Shown: piece by piece, positions 8,493 to 16,955 of the stretch | Position numbering within the stretch: the first letter of the stretch is position 1 | Layout of the letters: each line of letters starts with the position of its first letter | Assembly: GCF_005938625.1 (NCBI RefSeq) | Contig: NZ_VCNJ01000044.1 | Coordinates: 1 to 64,000 of the forward strand | Origin: Pseudomonas fluorescens | Lineage (GTDB): Bacteria > Pseudomonadota > Gammaproteobacteria > Pseudomonadales > Pseudomonadaceae | Length of the DNA: 64,000 nucleotides | Reading direction: 5' to 3' | The notes under the pieces: generated by a model | Databases searched by the model: none | What the model saw: only the letters and a program-made list of their open reading frames with translations | What the model was told of the DNA's origin: nothing | Translations under genes and position numbers: made by a program

Positions 8493-9908
8493 ATGAGCAA
8501 CCAGATTCCGGTACACGACGTCACACCACCGAGCAAAAACGCAAACAACAGCGTTGACCTTTACGCCTCTCGAGAAAAAATCTACACCCGCGCTTTCACC
8601 GGCCTGTTCCGCAATCTGCGGATGATGGGCGGCGCCGCCTTGTTCCTGCTGTATTTCGGCACGGTGTGGCTGAACTGGGGCGGCCATCAGGCCGTGTGGT
8701 GGAACCTGCCCGAGCGCAAGTTCTTCATCTTTGGCGCGACCTTCTGGCCGCAGGATTTCATCCTGCTGTCGGGCCTGTTGATCATTGCCGCGTTCGGCCT
8801 GTTCTTTATCACCGTGTATGCCGGGCGCGTCTGGTGCGGTTACACCTGTCCGCAAAGTGTGTGGACGTGGATTTTCATGTGGTGCGAGAAGGTCACTGAA
8901 GGCGACCGCAACCAGCGCATCAAGCTCGACAAGGCGCCGATGAGTGCCAACAAATTCCTGCGCAAAGCCGCCAAACACTCGATGTGGCTGTTGATCGGTT
9001 TTGTCACCGGCATGACCTTCGTCGGTTATTTCTCGCCGATCCGCGAACTGGTCTTCGAGTTCTTCACCGGCCAGGCGGATGGCTGGTCGTATTTCTGGGT
9101 CGGTTTCTTCACCCTCGCCACCTACGGCAACGCCGGTTGGCTGCGCGAGCAGGTGTGCATCTACATGTGTCCGTATGCGCGCTTCCAGAGCGTGATGTTC
9201 GACAAGGACACGCTGATCGTCTCTTACGACCCGCGTCGCGGCGAAAGCCGTGGCCCGCGCAAGAAAGGTATTGACTACAAAGCCCAGGGCCTGGGCGATT
9301 GCATCGATTGCACGATGTGCGTGCAGGTCTGCCCGACCGGCATCGACATCCGTGACGGCCTGCAAATCGAGTGCATCGGCTGCGCGGCGTGCATCGATGC
9401 CTGCGACAGCATCATGGACAAGATGGATTACCCGCGGGGCCTGATCAGCTACACCACCGAACACAACCTGTCCGGGCAGAAAACCCATAAACTGCGGCCA
9501 CGCCTGATCGGCTATGCCGTGGTGTTGCTGGCGATGATCAGCCTGTTGGTCACCGCGTTCTTCATGCGCTCGCTGGTCGGTTTTGACGTCAGCAAGGACC
9601 GCGTGCTGTACCGCGAAAACGCTGAAGGCCGGATCGAAAACGTCTACAGCCTGAAGATCATGAACAAGGACCAGCGCGATCACACTTACGTGCTGGAAGC
9701 CGCCGGTTTGCCGGATCTGCGCCTGCAAGGCAAGCGTGAGATCAAGGTCGCGGCTGGCGACATCGTCAGCATGCCGGTCGAGTTGTCGAGCGCACCGGAA
9801 CAACTGCCATCGAGCACCAACGAGGTGAAATTCCTCCTCAGGGACGCCGATGACGACAGCGTCCACGTTGAAGCCAAGAGCCGATTCATCGGCCCACAAA
9901 TCCGTTGA
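8493..9908 (+). CDS. ccoG: Cytochrome c oxidase accessory protein CcoG (FixG-like copper/iron-sulfur protein)
   Basis: A 471-residue polyferredoxin membrane protein needed for cbb3 assembly; CcoG is known as a Cu(II) reductase in other bacteria. Several transmembrane helices are interleaved with CGYTCPQSVWTW and two ferredoxin-type clusters, CIDCTMCVQVCPTG and CIGCAACIDAC. A periplasmic immunoglobulin-like C-terminal domain follows a helix near LIGYAVVLLAMISLLVT. Two adjacent ATGs (8490 and 8493) are possible; GGGA at about 8482 fits 8493 slightly better. ccoH follows after 11 nt. Confidence 0.95.
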   Translation: MSNQIPVHDVTPPSKNANNSVDLYASREKIYTRAFTGLFRNLRMMGGAALFLLYFGTVWLNWGGHQAVWWNLPERKFFIFGATFWPQDFILLSGLLIIAAFGLFFITVYAGRVWCGYTCPQSVWTWIFMWCEKVTEGDRNQRIKLDKAPMSANKFLRKAAKHSMWLLIGFVTGMTFVGYFSPIRELVFEFFTGQADGWSYFWVGFFTLATYGNAGWLREQVCIYMCPYARFQSVMFDKDTLIVSYDPRRGESRGPRKKGIDYKAQGLGDCIDCTMCVQVCPTGIDIRDGLQIECIGCAACIDACDSIMDKMDYPRGLISYTTEHNLSGQKTHKLRPRLIGYAVVLLAMISLLVTAFFMRSLVGFDVSKDRVLYRENAEGRIENVYSLKIMNKDQRDHTYVLEAAGLPDLRLQGKREIKVAAGDIVSMPVELSSAPEQLPSSTNEVKFLLRDADDDSVHVEAKSRFIGPQIR

Positions 9909-9919
9909 GAGAACTGAAC

Positions 9920-10459
9920 ATGCCCGCAGCAAACGCCGCAAGTCCCTGGTACAAGCACCTTTGGCCATGGATCATCATCGGGATTCTGGCCTGTTCGGTG
10001 ACCCTGACGCTGTCGATGGTGACCATTGCGGTGAACAACCCGGACAACCTGGTCAACGACAACTACTACGAGGCCGGCAAAGGCATCAACCGTTCGCTGG
10101 ACCGTGAATTGTTGGCGCAGAATCTGAAGATGCGCGCGGCTGTGCATCTGGATGACGTGACCGGTGAAGTCGATTTGCGCCTGAGCGGTGACAGCCAGCC
10201 GAAGACGCTGGAATTGAACCTGATTTCGCCGACGCAGCCGGAGAAGGATCGCAAGATCGTTCTGACACGCAGCGAGACTGAAATCGGCCGTTATATCGGT
10301 CAGTTGGGCGACAAGGTCGAAGGTCGTCGGTTTGTCGAATTGCTCGGCAGTCAGGATGATCACGTCTGGCGCATGTTCGAAGAAGAGCTGGTGAGCCATG
10401 ACAAGGATCTGCTGCTCGGTGATGAGCCGCTGCAAGGTGCCGAAGACCTGAAGAAATAA
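9920..10459 (+). CDS. ccoH: cbb3 oxidase assembly protein CcoH (FixH family)
   Basis: A 179-residue protein with one N-terminal membrane helix (about residues 15-40, PWIIIGILACSVTLTLSMVT) and a periplasmic domain beginning NNPDNLVNDNYYEAGKGINR, the typical FixH stretch. It interacts with the assembly intermediate and is required for mature cbb3. The start MPAANAAS at 9920 is preferred; an in-frame start at 9905 would overlap ccoG by four bases. A 108-nt palindromic repeat separates it from ccoI. Confidence 0.92.
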   Translation: MPAANAASPWYKHLWPWIIIGILACSVTLTLSMVTIAVNNPDNLVNDNYYEAGKGINRSLDRELLAQNLKMRAAVHLDDVTGEVDLRLSGDSQPKTLELNLISPTQPEKDRKIVLTRSETEIGRYIGQLGDKVEGRRFVELLGSQDDHVWRMFEEELVSHDKDLLLGDEPLQGAEDLKK

Positions 10460-10470
10460 GCCTTACTCTG

Positions 10471-10578
10471 ATCGTTCCCACGCTCTGCGTGGGCACGCAG
10501 CCAGGGACGCTCCGCGTCCCAGCCGAAGCGGACGCGGAGCGTCCGGAGAGGCATTCCCACGCGGAGCGTGGGAACGAT
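10471..10578. repeat. Large palindromic repeat, family A (GATCGTTCCCACGC...GCGTGGGAACGATC), copy 1
   Basis: Outer arms CGTTCCCACGCTCTGCGTGGG and GCGGAGCGTGGGAACGAT enclose an inner pair GGGACGCTCCGCGTCCC / GGACGCGGAGCGTCC. It fills the ccoH-ccoI gap. Related copies lie at 20719, 25957, 38017 and 40333. Confidence 0.9.
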
Positions 10579-10591
10579 ATCGGAACGCCTC

Positions 10592-13042
10592 ATGACCAGC
10601 CCACTCCCCTGCTACCACTGCGCCCTGCCTGTTCCGTCCGGCAGCCGCTTCACCGCTGTCGTACTCGGGCAGTCCCGCGAATTCTGCTGCCCGGGCTGTC
10701 AGGCCGTGGCTGAAGCCATCGTCGCCGGCGGTCTGGAAAGCTATTACCAACACCGCAGCGAAGCTTCCGCCAACCCCGAAGCATTGCCGGTGCAACTGAC
10801 CGACGAACTGGCGCTGTACGACCGCGCCGATGTGCAGCAACCCTTTGTCCGCCACGAAGGCGAGCTGGCCGAAACCACCCTGCTGATGGAAGGCATCAGT
10901 TGCGCCGCCTGCGGCTGGCTGATCGAAAAGCACCTGCGCACGCTGCCCGCCGTGGCCGAAGCACGCTTGAATCTGTCCAACCATCGCCTGCACGTGCGCT
11001 GGGCCGACGCGCAATTGCCGCTCAGCCAGATCCTCGCCGAACTGCGCCACATCGGTTACGCCGCCCACCCGTATCAGGCCGACCGTGCCAGCGAACAACT
11101 GGCCAGCGAAAACCGCCTCGCTTTGCGCCAGCTCGGCGTCGCCGGGCTGCTGTGGTTCCAGGCGATGATGGCGACCATGGCCACCTGGCCGGAATTCAAT
11201 ATCGACCTCAGCCCTGAGCTGCACACCATCCTGCGCTGGGTCGCGCTGTTTCTGACTACACCGATCGTGTTCTACAGCTGCGCACCGTTTTTCAAAGGGG
11301 CGATGCGCGATCTGCGCACGCGCCACCTGACCATGGATGTTTCAGTGTCGCTGGCGATCGGCAGTGCCTACGTTGCCGGGATCTGGACCTCGATCACCGG
11401 GGTCGGCGAGTTGTATTTCGACGCAGTCGGCATGTTCGCTTTGTTTCTGCTCGCCGGTCGCTATCTGGAACGTCGTGCGCGCGAGCGCACCGCCGCCGCG
11501 ACGGCACAACTTGTGAATCTATTGCCTGCCTCGTGTCTGCGGTTGGACAACAACGGCCAGAGCGAACGCATCCTGCTCAGCGAGCTACGCCTCGGCGAGC
11601 GGATTCTGGTGCAGGCCGGCTCGATCCTGCCGGCGGACGGCAAGATCATCGACGGCCAATCGAGCATCGACGAATCGCTGCTCACCGGCGAATACCTGCC
11701 GCAACCGCGCGTACCGGGCGACTCGGTCACCGCCGGCACACTCAACGTCGAAGGCGCGTTGACCGTGGAAGTGCAGGCGATGGGACAGGACACGCGCCTG
11801 TCGGCCATCGTTCGCCTGCTCGACCGCGCCCAGGCGGAAAAACCGCGACTGGCAGAAATCGCCGACCGTGCCGCGCAATGGTTTTTGCTGCTATCGCTGA
11901 TCGCCGCAGCGGCCATCGGCCTGCTGTGGTGGGAGCTGGATTCGTCGCGGGCATTCTGGATTGTCCTCGCCATGCTTGTCGCCACCTGCCCGTGCGCCCT
12001 GTCGCTGGCGACACCGACCGCGCTCACTGCCGCCACCGGCACCCTGCACAAACTCGGTTTGCTGCTGACTCGCGGGCATGTGCTGGAAGGTTTGAATCAG
12101 ATCGACACGGTGATCTTCGACAAGACCGGCACCCTCACCGAAGGCCGACTGGTGCTGCGCTCGATTCGCCCACTCGGCGCGCAGGACAGCGATCAATGCC
12201 TGAGCCTCGCCGCCGCTTTGGAAAACCGTTCGGAACACCCGATTGCCCGCGCTTTCGGGCGTGCGCCGCTGGCCGCTGAAGACGTCCACAGCACGCCGGG
12301 GCTTGGCCTCGAAGGGCTGGTGGGTGGGCAGCGCTTGCGCATTGGCCAAGCGGAATTTGTCTGCGCCCTCAGCGGCACTGCAACACCGTCAATGCCGGAC
12401 GAGGCCGGCCAATGGTTGCTGCTCGGCAACACTCAAGGGCCACTGGCGTGGTTCGTCCTCGACGATCGCTTGCGTGACGACGCCCCAGCCTTGCTCGCAG
12501 CGTGCAAGGCACGCGGTTGGCGCACATTGCTGTTGTCCGGTGACAGCTCGCCGATGGTCGCCAGCGTCGCCGCCGAACTGGGTATCGACGAGGCGCGCGG
12601 TGGCCTGCGCCCGGACGACAAACTGCAAGTCCTGCAACAGCTGCACAAGGAAGGTCGCAAGGTGCTGATGCTCGGCGACGGCGTCAACGATGTGCCAGTG
12701 CTCGCGGCGGCCGACATCAGTGTCGCCATGGGTTCGGCCACCGATCTGGCGAAAACCAGCGCCGACGCCGTGCTGCTGTCCAATCGCCTCGACGCCTTGG
12801 TCCAAGCCTTCACACTGGCGCGCCGCACCCGCCGGGTAATCATCGAGAACCTGCTGTGGGCGGCGCTGTACAATGGCCTCATGTTGCCGTTCGCCGCCCT
12901 CGGCTGGATCACTCCGGTGTGGGCCGCCGTCGGCATGTCGATCAGTTCGTTGACCGTGGTGCTTAATGCCCTGCGCCTGACTCGCCTGCCGAGTCCGCCG
13001 CCCGCCAGCACCCGCTCGCAAACCCGCCCCCTGCCGGCCTGA
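10592..13042 (+). CDS. ccoI: Copper-translocating P1B-type ATPase CcoI
   Basis: An 816-residue P-type ATPase that exports copper for the CcoN CuB centre. In order it has an N-terminal cysteine-rich segment (CYHCALPVP and FCCPGCQAV), a heavy-metal-associated domain with GISCAACGW (about residue 110), and membrane helices including the ion-binding CPCALSLATPTAL. Then come the phosphorylation motif DKTGTLTEG and the hinge GDGVNDVPVLAAADISVAMG. I chose ATG 10592 (MTSPLPCYHC) because the eight upstream codons of the longer frame lie inside the family A repeat. ccoS follows after 24 nt. Confidence 0.95.
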   Translation: MTSPLPCYHCALPVPSGSRFTAVVLGQSREFCCPGCQAVAEAIVAGGLESYYQHRSEASANPEALPVQLTDELALYDRADVQQPFVRHEGELAETTLLMEGISCAACGWLIEKHLRTLPAVAEARLNLSNHRLHVRWADAQLPLSQILAELRHIGYAAHPYQADRASEQLASENRLALRQLGVAGLLWFQAMMATMATWPEFNIDLSPELHTILRWVALFLTTPIVFYSCAPFFKGAMRDLRTRHLTMDVSVSLAIGSAYVAGIWTSITGVGELYFDAVGMFALFLLAGRYLERRARERTAAATAQLVNLLPASCLRLDNNGQSERILLSELRLGERILVQAGSILPADGKIIDGQSSIDESLLTGEYLPQPRVPGDSVTAGTLNVEGALTVEVQAMGQDTRLSAIVRLLDRAQAEKPRLAEIADRAAQWFLLLSLIAAAAIGLLWWELDSSRAFWIVLAMLVATCPCALSLATPTALTAATGTLHKLGLLLTRGHVLEGLNQIDTVIFDKTGTLTEGRLVLRSIRPLGAQDSDQCLSLAAALENRSEHPIARAFGRAPLAAEDVHSTPGLGLEGLVGGQRLRIGQAEFVCALSGTATPSMPDEAGQWLLLGNTQGPLAWFVLDDRLRDDAPALLAACKARGWRTLLLSGDSSPMVASVAAELGIDEARGGLRPDDKLQVLQQLHKEGRKVLMLGDGVNDVPVLAAADISVAMGSATDLAKTSADAVLLSNRLDALVQAFTLARRTRRVIIENLLWAALYNGLMLPFAALGWITPVWAAVGMSISSLTVVLNALRLTRLPSPPPASTRSQTRPLPA

Positions 13043-13066
13043 GCCGCGCGGGCGCCTGGAGTACCG

Positions 13067-13279
13067 ATGCCAGCTCTCTACGTGATGATTCCGGCCGCCC
13101 TGCTGATCGTGGCCATCGCCGTGTACATCTTTTTCTGGGCGGTGGACAGCGGTCAGTACGACGACCTCGACGGCCCGGCGCACAGCATCCTCTTCGACGA
13201 TCAGGATCCGAACCACACCGCGGCGGTGGACGAAGCCAACTCCAACAAACCGGACGACAAGGCCCCACCCCATGCTTGA
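13067..13279 (+). CDS. ccoS: cbb3-type oxidase assembly protein CcoS
   Basis: A 70-residue protein with one N-terminal helix (ALYVMIPAALLIVAIAVYIF) followed by the family motif FWAVDSGQYDDLDGPAHSIL and an acidic tail. CcoS is needed for cofactor insertion into cbb3 oxidase. It lies directly after ccoI and overlaps the next gene by 8 nt (13272-13279). Confidence 0.92.
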   Translation: MPALYVMIPAALLIVAIAVYIFFWAVDSGQYDDLDGPAHSILFDDQDPNHTAAVDEANSNKPDDKAPPHA

Positions 13280-13955
13280 ACTGGCGCCCTTGCTGGTCTC
13301 GGCATTGATCCTCGGCCTGCTCGGTGGCGGTCATTGCCTGGGCATGTGTGGCGGTTTGATGGGCGCGCTGACCCTGGCGATTCCCAAGGAACAGCGCAGC
13401 CGACGCTTTCGTTTACTGCTGGCGTACAACCTTGGGCGGATTCTCAGCTATGCCACGGCGGGATTGCTGATCGGATTGGCCGGGTGGGCGGTGGCCAACA
13501 GTCCTGCCGCGTTGTTCCTGCGCGTATTGGCCGGGTTGTTGCTGATCGCCATGGGTTTGTATCTGGCCGGCTGGTGGAGCGGGCTGACGCGCATTGAAAG
13601 CCTCGGCCGCGGTCTGTGGCGCTATATCCAGCCGGTGGCGAACCGATTGCTGCCGGTGTCGAGTCTGCCCCGTGCGCTGCTGCTTGGCGCGTTGTGGGGC
13701 TGGCTGCCGTGCGGACTGGTTTACAGCACGTTGCTGTGGTCGGCGAGTCAGGGCAATGCGCTGGACAGTGCGTTGTTGATGCTCGCGTTTGGCCTCGGCA
13801 CCTGGCCGGTATTGCTCGCCACCGGCCTTGCGGCAGAACGCGTCACGGCCATTTTGCGCAAACGCAGCGTGCGCATGGCCGGTGGATTGCTGGTGATTCT
13901 GTTCGGCATCTGGACTTTGCCCGGGCCGCATCAACATTGGCTCATGGGCCATTAA
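13272..13955 (+). CDS. TauE/SafE-family membrane protein linked to the cco assembly operon
   Basis: A 227-residue polytopic protein with about six hydrophobic segments and the motifs GGGHCLGMCGG near the N terminus and WGWLPCGLVYSTLLW in the second half. The paired cysteines in these repeats (LGMCGG and LPCG) resemble the UreH/CcdA-like branch of the family, where they may bind or shuttle metal. The ccoS overlap implies cotranslation. A role in copper delivery or redox maturation of cbb3 is inferred from position only; sulfite export, the family label, is less likely. The stop is immediately followed by a REP pair. Confidence 0.85.
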   Translation: MLELAPLLVSALILGLLGGGHCLGMCGGLMGALTLAIPKEQRSRRFRLLLAYNLGRILSYATAGLLIGLAGWAVANSPAALFLRVLAGLLLIAMGLYLAGWWSGLTRIESLGRGLWRYIQPVANRLLPVSSLPRALLLGALWGWLPCGLVYSTLLWSASQGNALDSALLMLAFGLGTWPVLLATGLAAERVTAILRKRSVRMAGGLLVILFGIWTLPGPHQHWLMGH

Positions 13956-14040
13956 GATCAAAAGATCGCAGCCTGCGGCAGCTCCTACCTTTGGAATGCG
14001 TTTCCCTGTAGGAGCTGCCGAAGGCTGCGATCTTTTGATC
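13956..14040. repeat. REP pair, family B (GATCGCAGCCT-CGGCAGCTCCTAC), copy 1
   Basis: Two REP units in inverted orientation, GATCAAAAGATCGCAGCC... and ...GGCTGCGATCTTTTGATC, separated by a short spacer. It starts at the stop codon of the TauE gene and ends 8 nt before the ANR box of hemN. Confidence 0.9.
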
Positions 14041-14048
14041 TTATGCTG

Positions 14049-14062
14049 TTGATGCAAATCAA
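14049..14062 (+). promoter_or_regulatory. ANR/FNR box of hemN
   Basis: TTGATgcaaATCAA is a perfect match to the FNR/ANR consensus. Its centre at 14055.5 places activation near 14097. TAGACT at 14085-14090 (4 of 6 matches to TATAAT) is at the right distance to serve as -10, leaving a leader of about 30 nt. Confidence 0.85.
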
Positions 14063-14126
14063 CAGCCCCATCGCCGCACCCCGATAGACTCGCTCACACT
14101 GCCAGCCTATCCGGGGGAATGCCCGC

Positions 14127-15509
14127 ATGCTCGACGCCATTCGTTGGGACTCTGATCTGATCCGCCGCTACGACCTGGCGGGGCCGCGCTACACCTCCTA
14201 TCCGACGGCCGTGCAATTTCACAGTCAGGTCGGCACCTTCGACCTGTTTCATGCCCTGCGCGACAGCCGCAAAGCCCTGCGCCCCTTGTCGCTGTATGTG
14301 CATGTGCCGTTCTGCGCGAACATTTGCTACTACTGCGCCTGCAACAAGGTCATCACCAAGGATCGCGGCCGCGCGCAGCCCTATCTGCAACGGCTGGAGC
14401 AGGAGATCCAGTTGATCGCCTGCCACCTCGACCCCGCGCAGAAAGTCGAGCAGCTGCACTTTGGCGGCGGTACACCGACCTTTCTCAGCCACGACGAACT
14501 GCGTCAGCTAATGGCGCACCTGCGCAAGCATTTCAATCTGCTGGAGGACGACTCCGGCGATTACGGTATCGAGATCGACCCGCGCGAAGCCGACTGGTCG
14601 ACCATGGGCCTGCTGCGCGAACTCGGCTTCAATCGGGTCAGCATTGGCCTGCAAGACCTCGATCCGGCGGTACAGCGCGCGGTCAATCGCCTGCAGAGTC
14701 TGGAAGAAACCCGCGCGGTGATCGATGCGGCGCGCACCCTGCAGTTTCGCTCAATCAATATCGATCTGATCTACGGTTTGCCCAAGCAGACCCCGGAAAA
14801 CTTCGCCCGCACCGTCGAGGAAGTGATCAGCCTGCAACCGGACCGACTCTCGGTGTTCAACTATGCGCACCTGCCGGAGCGCTTCATGCCGCAGCGGCGG
14901 ATCAATAGCAATGAATTACCAGCGCCCGCGCAGAAACTGGAAATGCTCGAACGCACCATCGAACAGCTCACCGCCGCCGGCTATCGCTATATCGGCATGG
15001 ATCACTTCGCGTTGCCTGACGATGAACTGGCGATTGCCCAGGAAGAGGAAACCCTGCAACGCAACTTCCAGGGTTACACCACGCACGGTCATTGCGATTT
15101 GATCGGCTTGGGCGTGTCGGCCATCAGCCAGATCGGCGACCTGTACTGTCAGAACAGCAGCGATCTCAACGAGTACCAGAACACCCTCGCCGCCGCACAA
15201 CTGGCGACCAGCCGGGGCCTGGTGTGCAACGCCGATGATCGCTTGCGCCGAGCGGTGATCCAGCAACTGATCTGCAACTTCAGCCTGGAATTCGCCGAAA
15301 TCGAGCAACAGTTCAACATCGACTTTCAGGGTTACTTCGGCGCGCTGTGGCCGCAACTGCAAGGCATGGCTAGCGATGGTCTGATTGAGCTTGATCGCGA
15401 ACGGATTGAAGTAATGCCGGCGGGACGTCTGCTGGTGCGTTCAGTGTGCATGGTGTTCGATGCGTATCTGGAGCAGCAGAACCGCCAGCGTTTCTCGCGG
15501 GTGATTTAA
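14127..15509 (+). CDS. hemN: Oxygen-independent coproporphyrinogen III oxidase (radical SAM)
   Basis: A 460-residue radical-SAM enzyme converting coproporphyrinogen III to protoporphyrinogen IX without O2, supplying haem under the microaerobic conditions in which cbb3 oxidase works. The [4Fe-4S] motif is C63-x3-C67-x2-C70 (FCANICYYC). GGGTPTF and the RPQ-type RVSIGLQDLDP region follow, with the HemN C-terminal domain at the end. GGGGGAAT precedes the ATG. The ANR box upstream predicts induction at low oxygen. Its stop overlaps that of the convergent small gene by 3 nt (15506-15509). Confidence 0.96.
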   Translation: MLDAIRWDSDLIRRYDLAGPRYTSYPTAVQFHSQVGTFDLFHALRDSRKALRPLSLYVHVPFCANICYYCACNKVITKDRGRAQPYLQRLEQEIQLIACHLDPAQKVEQLHFGGGTPTFLSHDELRQLMAHLRKHFNLLEDDSGDYGIEIDPREADWSTMGLLRELGFNRVSIGLQDLDPAVQRAVNRLQSLEETRAVIDAARTLQFRSINIDLIYGLPKQTPENFARTVEEVISLQPDRLSVFNYAHLPERFMPQRRINSNELPAPAQKLEMLERTIEQLTAAGYRYIGMDHFALPDDELAIAQEEETLQRNFQGYTTHGHCDLIGLGVSAISQIGDLYCQNSSDLNEYQNTLAAAQLATSRGLVCNADDRLRRAVIQQLICNFSLEFAEIEQQFNIDFQGYFGALWPQLQGMASDGLIELDRERIEVMPAGRLLVRSVCMVFDAYLEQQNRQRFSRVI

Positions 15510-15988
15510 TTTTTCATCAGCAGCGAACCGACTTTCATATTCTGATCCGCCGTCAGGCCCGACTGCCCCACCACTTTGGACAAGGCCAGGTTGGCCGTGA
15601 TCAGACCCGTATTCAACGCGGCGATGGCGCCGCGCAGAGCCGCGACCTTATTGATCTTTTCTTCGTTGGAAAGGCGCTTGTCGGCCATGACCGCTTCGAT
15701 GAGCGCTTTTTTCTCGGCAATCTGTTTTTGCAACTTGCGGATCATCTTCAGCAATTGCTGGATGTTCTCTGGCAGCCCACTGTCGTCGATGTCGCTGTTT
15801 TCACCACCGACACCGGCGGATTTTTCGATCGACGCACCGGACAGCGACACTTTGACGCCCTCGACCAAGGTCGGGGTTGCCTCTTCGGTCGAGCCTGGAT
15901 CGCGTGCATTGCCAGACACTGTCTTAAACGTTTCCAGCACTGCCGCAACGTCGCTGCTACCGGGGCCCAGCGTGCCAATGGCGGCCAT
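15506..15988 (-). CDS. Uncharacterised small protein between hemN and anr
   Basis: A 160-residue protein I do not recognise. The N-terminal third is Gly/Ser/Thr-rich, without a signal peptide. The middle (about residues 65-110, ENIQQLLKMIRKLQKQIAEK onward) has heptad-like Leu/Ile spacing and looks like a coiled coil. The C-terminal third (NTGLITANLALSKVVGQ) is mildly hydrophobic. The start at 15988 (MAAIGTLG) has AAGGA 8 nt upstream; an in-frame codon at 16009 is less suitable. It is convergent with hemN and divergent from anr. P. aeruginosa, as I recall, also has an unknown gene at this position. No function is offered. Confidence 0.75.
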   Translation of the reverse strand: MAAIGTLGPGSSDVAAVLETFKTVSGNARDPGSTEEATPTLVEGVKVSLSGASIEKSAGVGGENSDIDDSGLPENIQQLLKMIRKLQKQIAEKKALIEAVMADKRLSNEEKINKVAALRGAIAALNTGLITANLALSKVVGQSGLTADQNMKVGSLLMKN

Positions 15989-16142
15989 CGAATCGTTCCT
16001 TGTATGCACTTTGATACCTGTTTATCGGCTGCTGCCCCTGTGGCTTTATGGCTGTAGGGCAAAGTCGCCCCAGACTGGCCTGAATGTCCTCCCGTGGGTT
16101 ACCCTTACGGCTTATGTGTGTTTTCCCACAAGGATCTAAGAA

Positions 16143-16877
16143 ATGTCCGAGCCAGTTAAACTGCGCGCTCACAACCAGGCCCATTGCAAGGATTGCAGCC
16201 TGGCCCCTCTCTGCCTGCCACTTTCTCTGAATCTGGAAGACATGGATGCGCTGGACGAAATCGTTAAACGCGGCCGCCCGCTGAAAAAGGGCGAGTTCCT
16301 GTTCCGTCAGGGCGACACGTTCGATTCCGTTTATGCAGTACGCTCCGGCGCTCTGAAGACCTTCAGCCTGAGCGACAGCGGCGAAGAACAGCTCACCGGT
16401 TTCCACCTGCCGAGCGAACTGGTCGGCCTGTCCGGCATGGACACCGAGAAACATCCGGTGTCGGCCCAGGCGCTGGAAACCACCTCGGTCTGCGAAATAC
16501 CCTTTGAACGCCTCGATGAACTGGCCCTGCAACTGCCACAGTTGCGCCGCCAGTTGATGCGCGTGATGAGCCGCGAAATCCGCGACGACCAACAGATGAT
16601 GCTGCTGCTGTCGAAGAAAACCGCTGACGAGCGCATCGCGACATTCCTGGTCAATCTGTCCGCCCGCTTCCGCGCTCGCGGCTTCTCGGCCAACCAGTTC
16701 CGCCTGGCAATGTCGCGTAACGAAATCGGTAACTACCTCGGTCTGGCCGTGGAAACCGTGTCGCGCGTGTTCACGCGCTTCCAGCAAAACGAACTGATCG
16801 CCGCCGAGGGCAAGGAGATTCACATCCTCGATCCGATCCAGCTGTGCGCGCTGGCCGGTGGCTCACTCGAAGGTTAA
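16143..16877 (+). CDS. anr: ANR, FNR-type oxygen-sensing transcription regulator
   Basis: A 244-residue CRP/FNR regulator that binds a [4Fe-4S] cluster without oxygen and activates genes with TTGAT-N4-RTCAA boxes. The cluster ligands are visible: C15, C18 and C24 near the N terminus and C117 in SVCEIPF. The cyclic-nucleotide-like beta barrel precedes a C-terminal helix-turn-helix with the recognition helix ETVSRVFTRFQ, whose E, S and R match FNR-type DNA contacts. Targets visible in this window are hemN (perfect box) and the first ccoNOQP operon. ANR is the Pseudomonas name for this protein. Confidence 0.96.
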   Translation: MSEPVKLRAHNQAHCKDCSLAPLCLPLSLNLEDMDALDEIVKRGRPLKKGEFLFRQGDTFDSVYAVRSGALKTFSLSDSGEEQLTGFHLPSELVGLSGMDTEKHPVSAQALETTSVCEIPFERLDELALQLPQLRRQLMRVMSREIRDDQQMMLLLSKKTADERIATFLVNLSARFRARGFSANQFRLAMSRNEIGNYLGLAVETVSRVFTRFQQNELIAAEGKEIHILDPIQLCALAGGSLEG

Positions 16878-16890
16878 TGTCGATCCGCGG

Positions 16891-16921
16891 TTGAGCGAAG
16901 CGTTTCAGCCGCGGGTATACT
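16891..16921 (+). promoter_or_regulatory. Putative sigma-70 promoter of apt
   Basis: TTGAGC (16891-16896) and TATACT (16916-16921) with a 19-nt spacer, between the anr stop and the apt start. The spacer is slightly long. Confidence 0.4.
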
Positions 16922-16955
16922 GCGCCGTTTGCAGCCCTGCCAGGACACCTCGACG

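Noticed and set aside
16011..16024. TTGATacctGTTTA upstream of anr as an ANR autoregulation box
   Set aside because: Only the first half-site is intact; the second has two mismatches.
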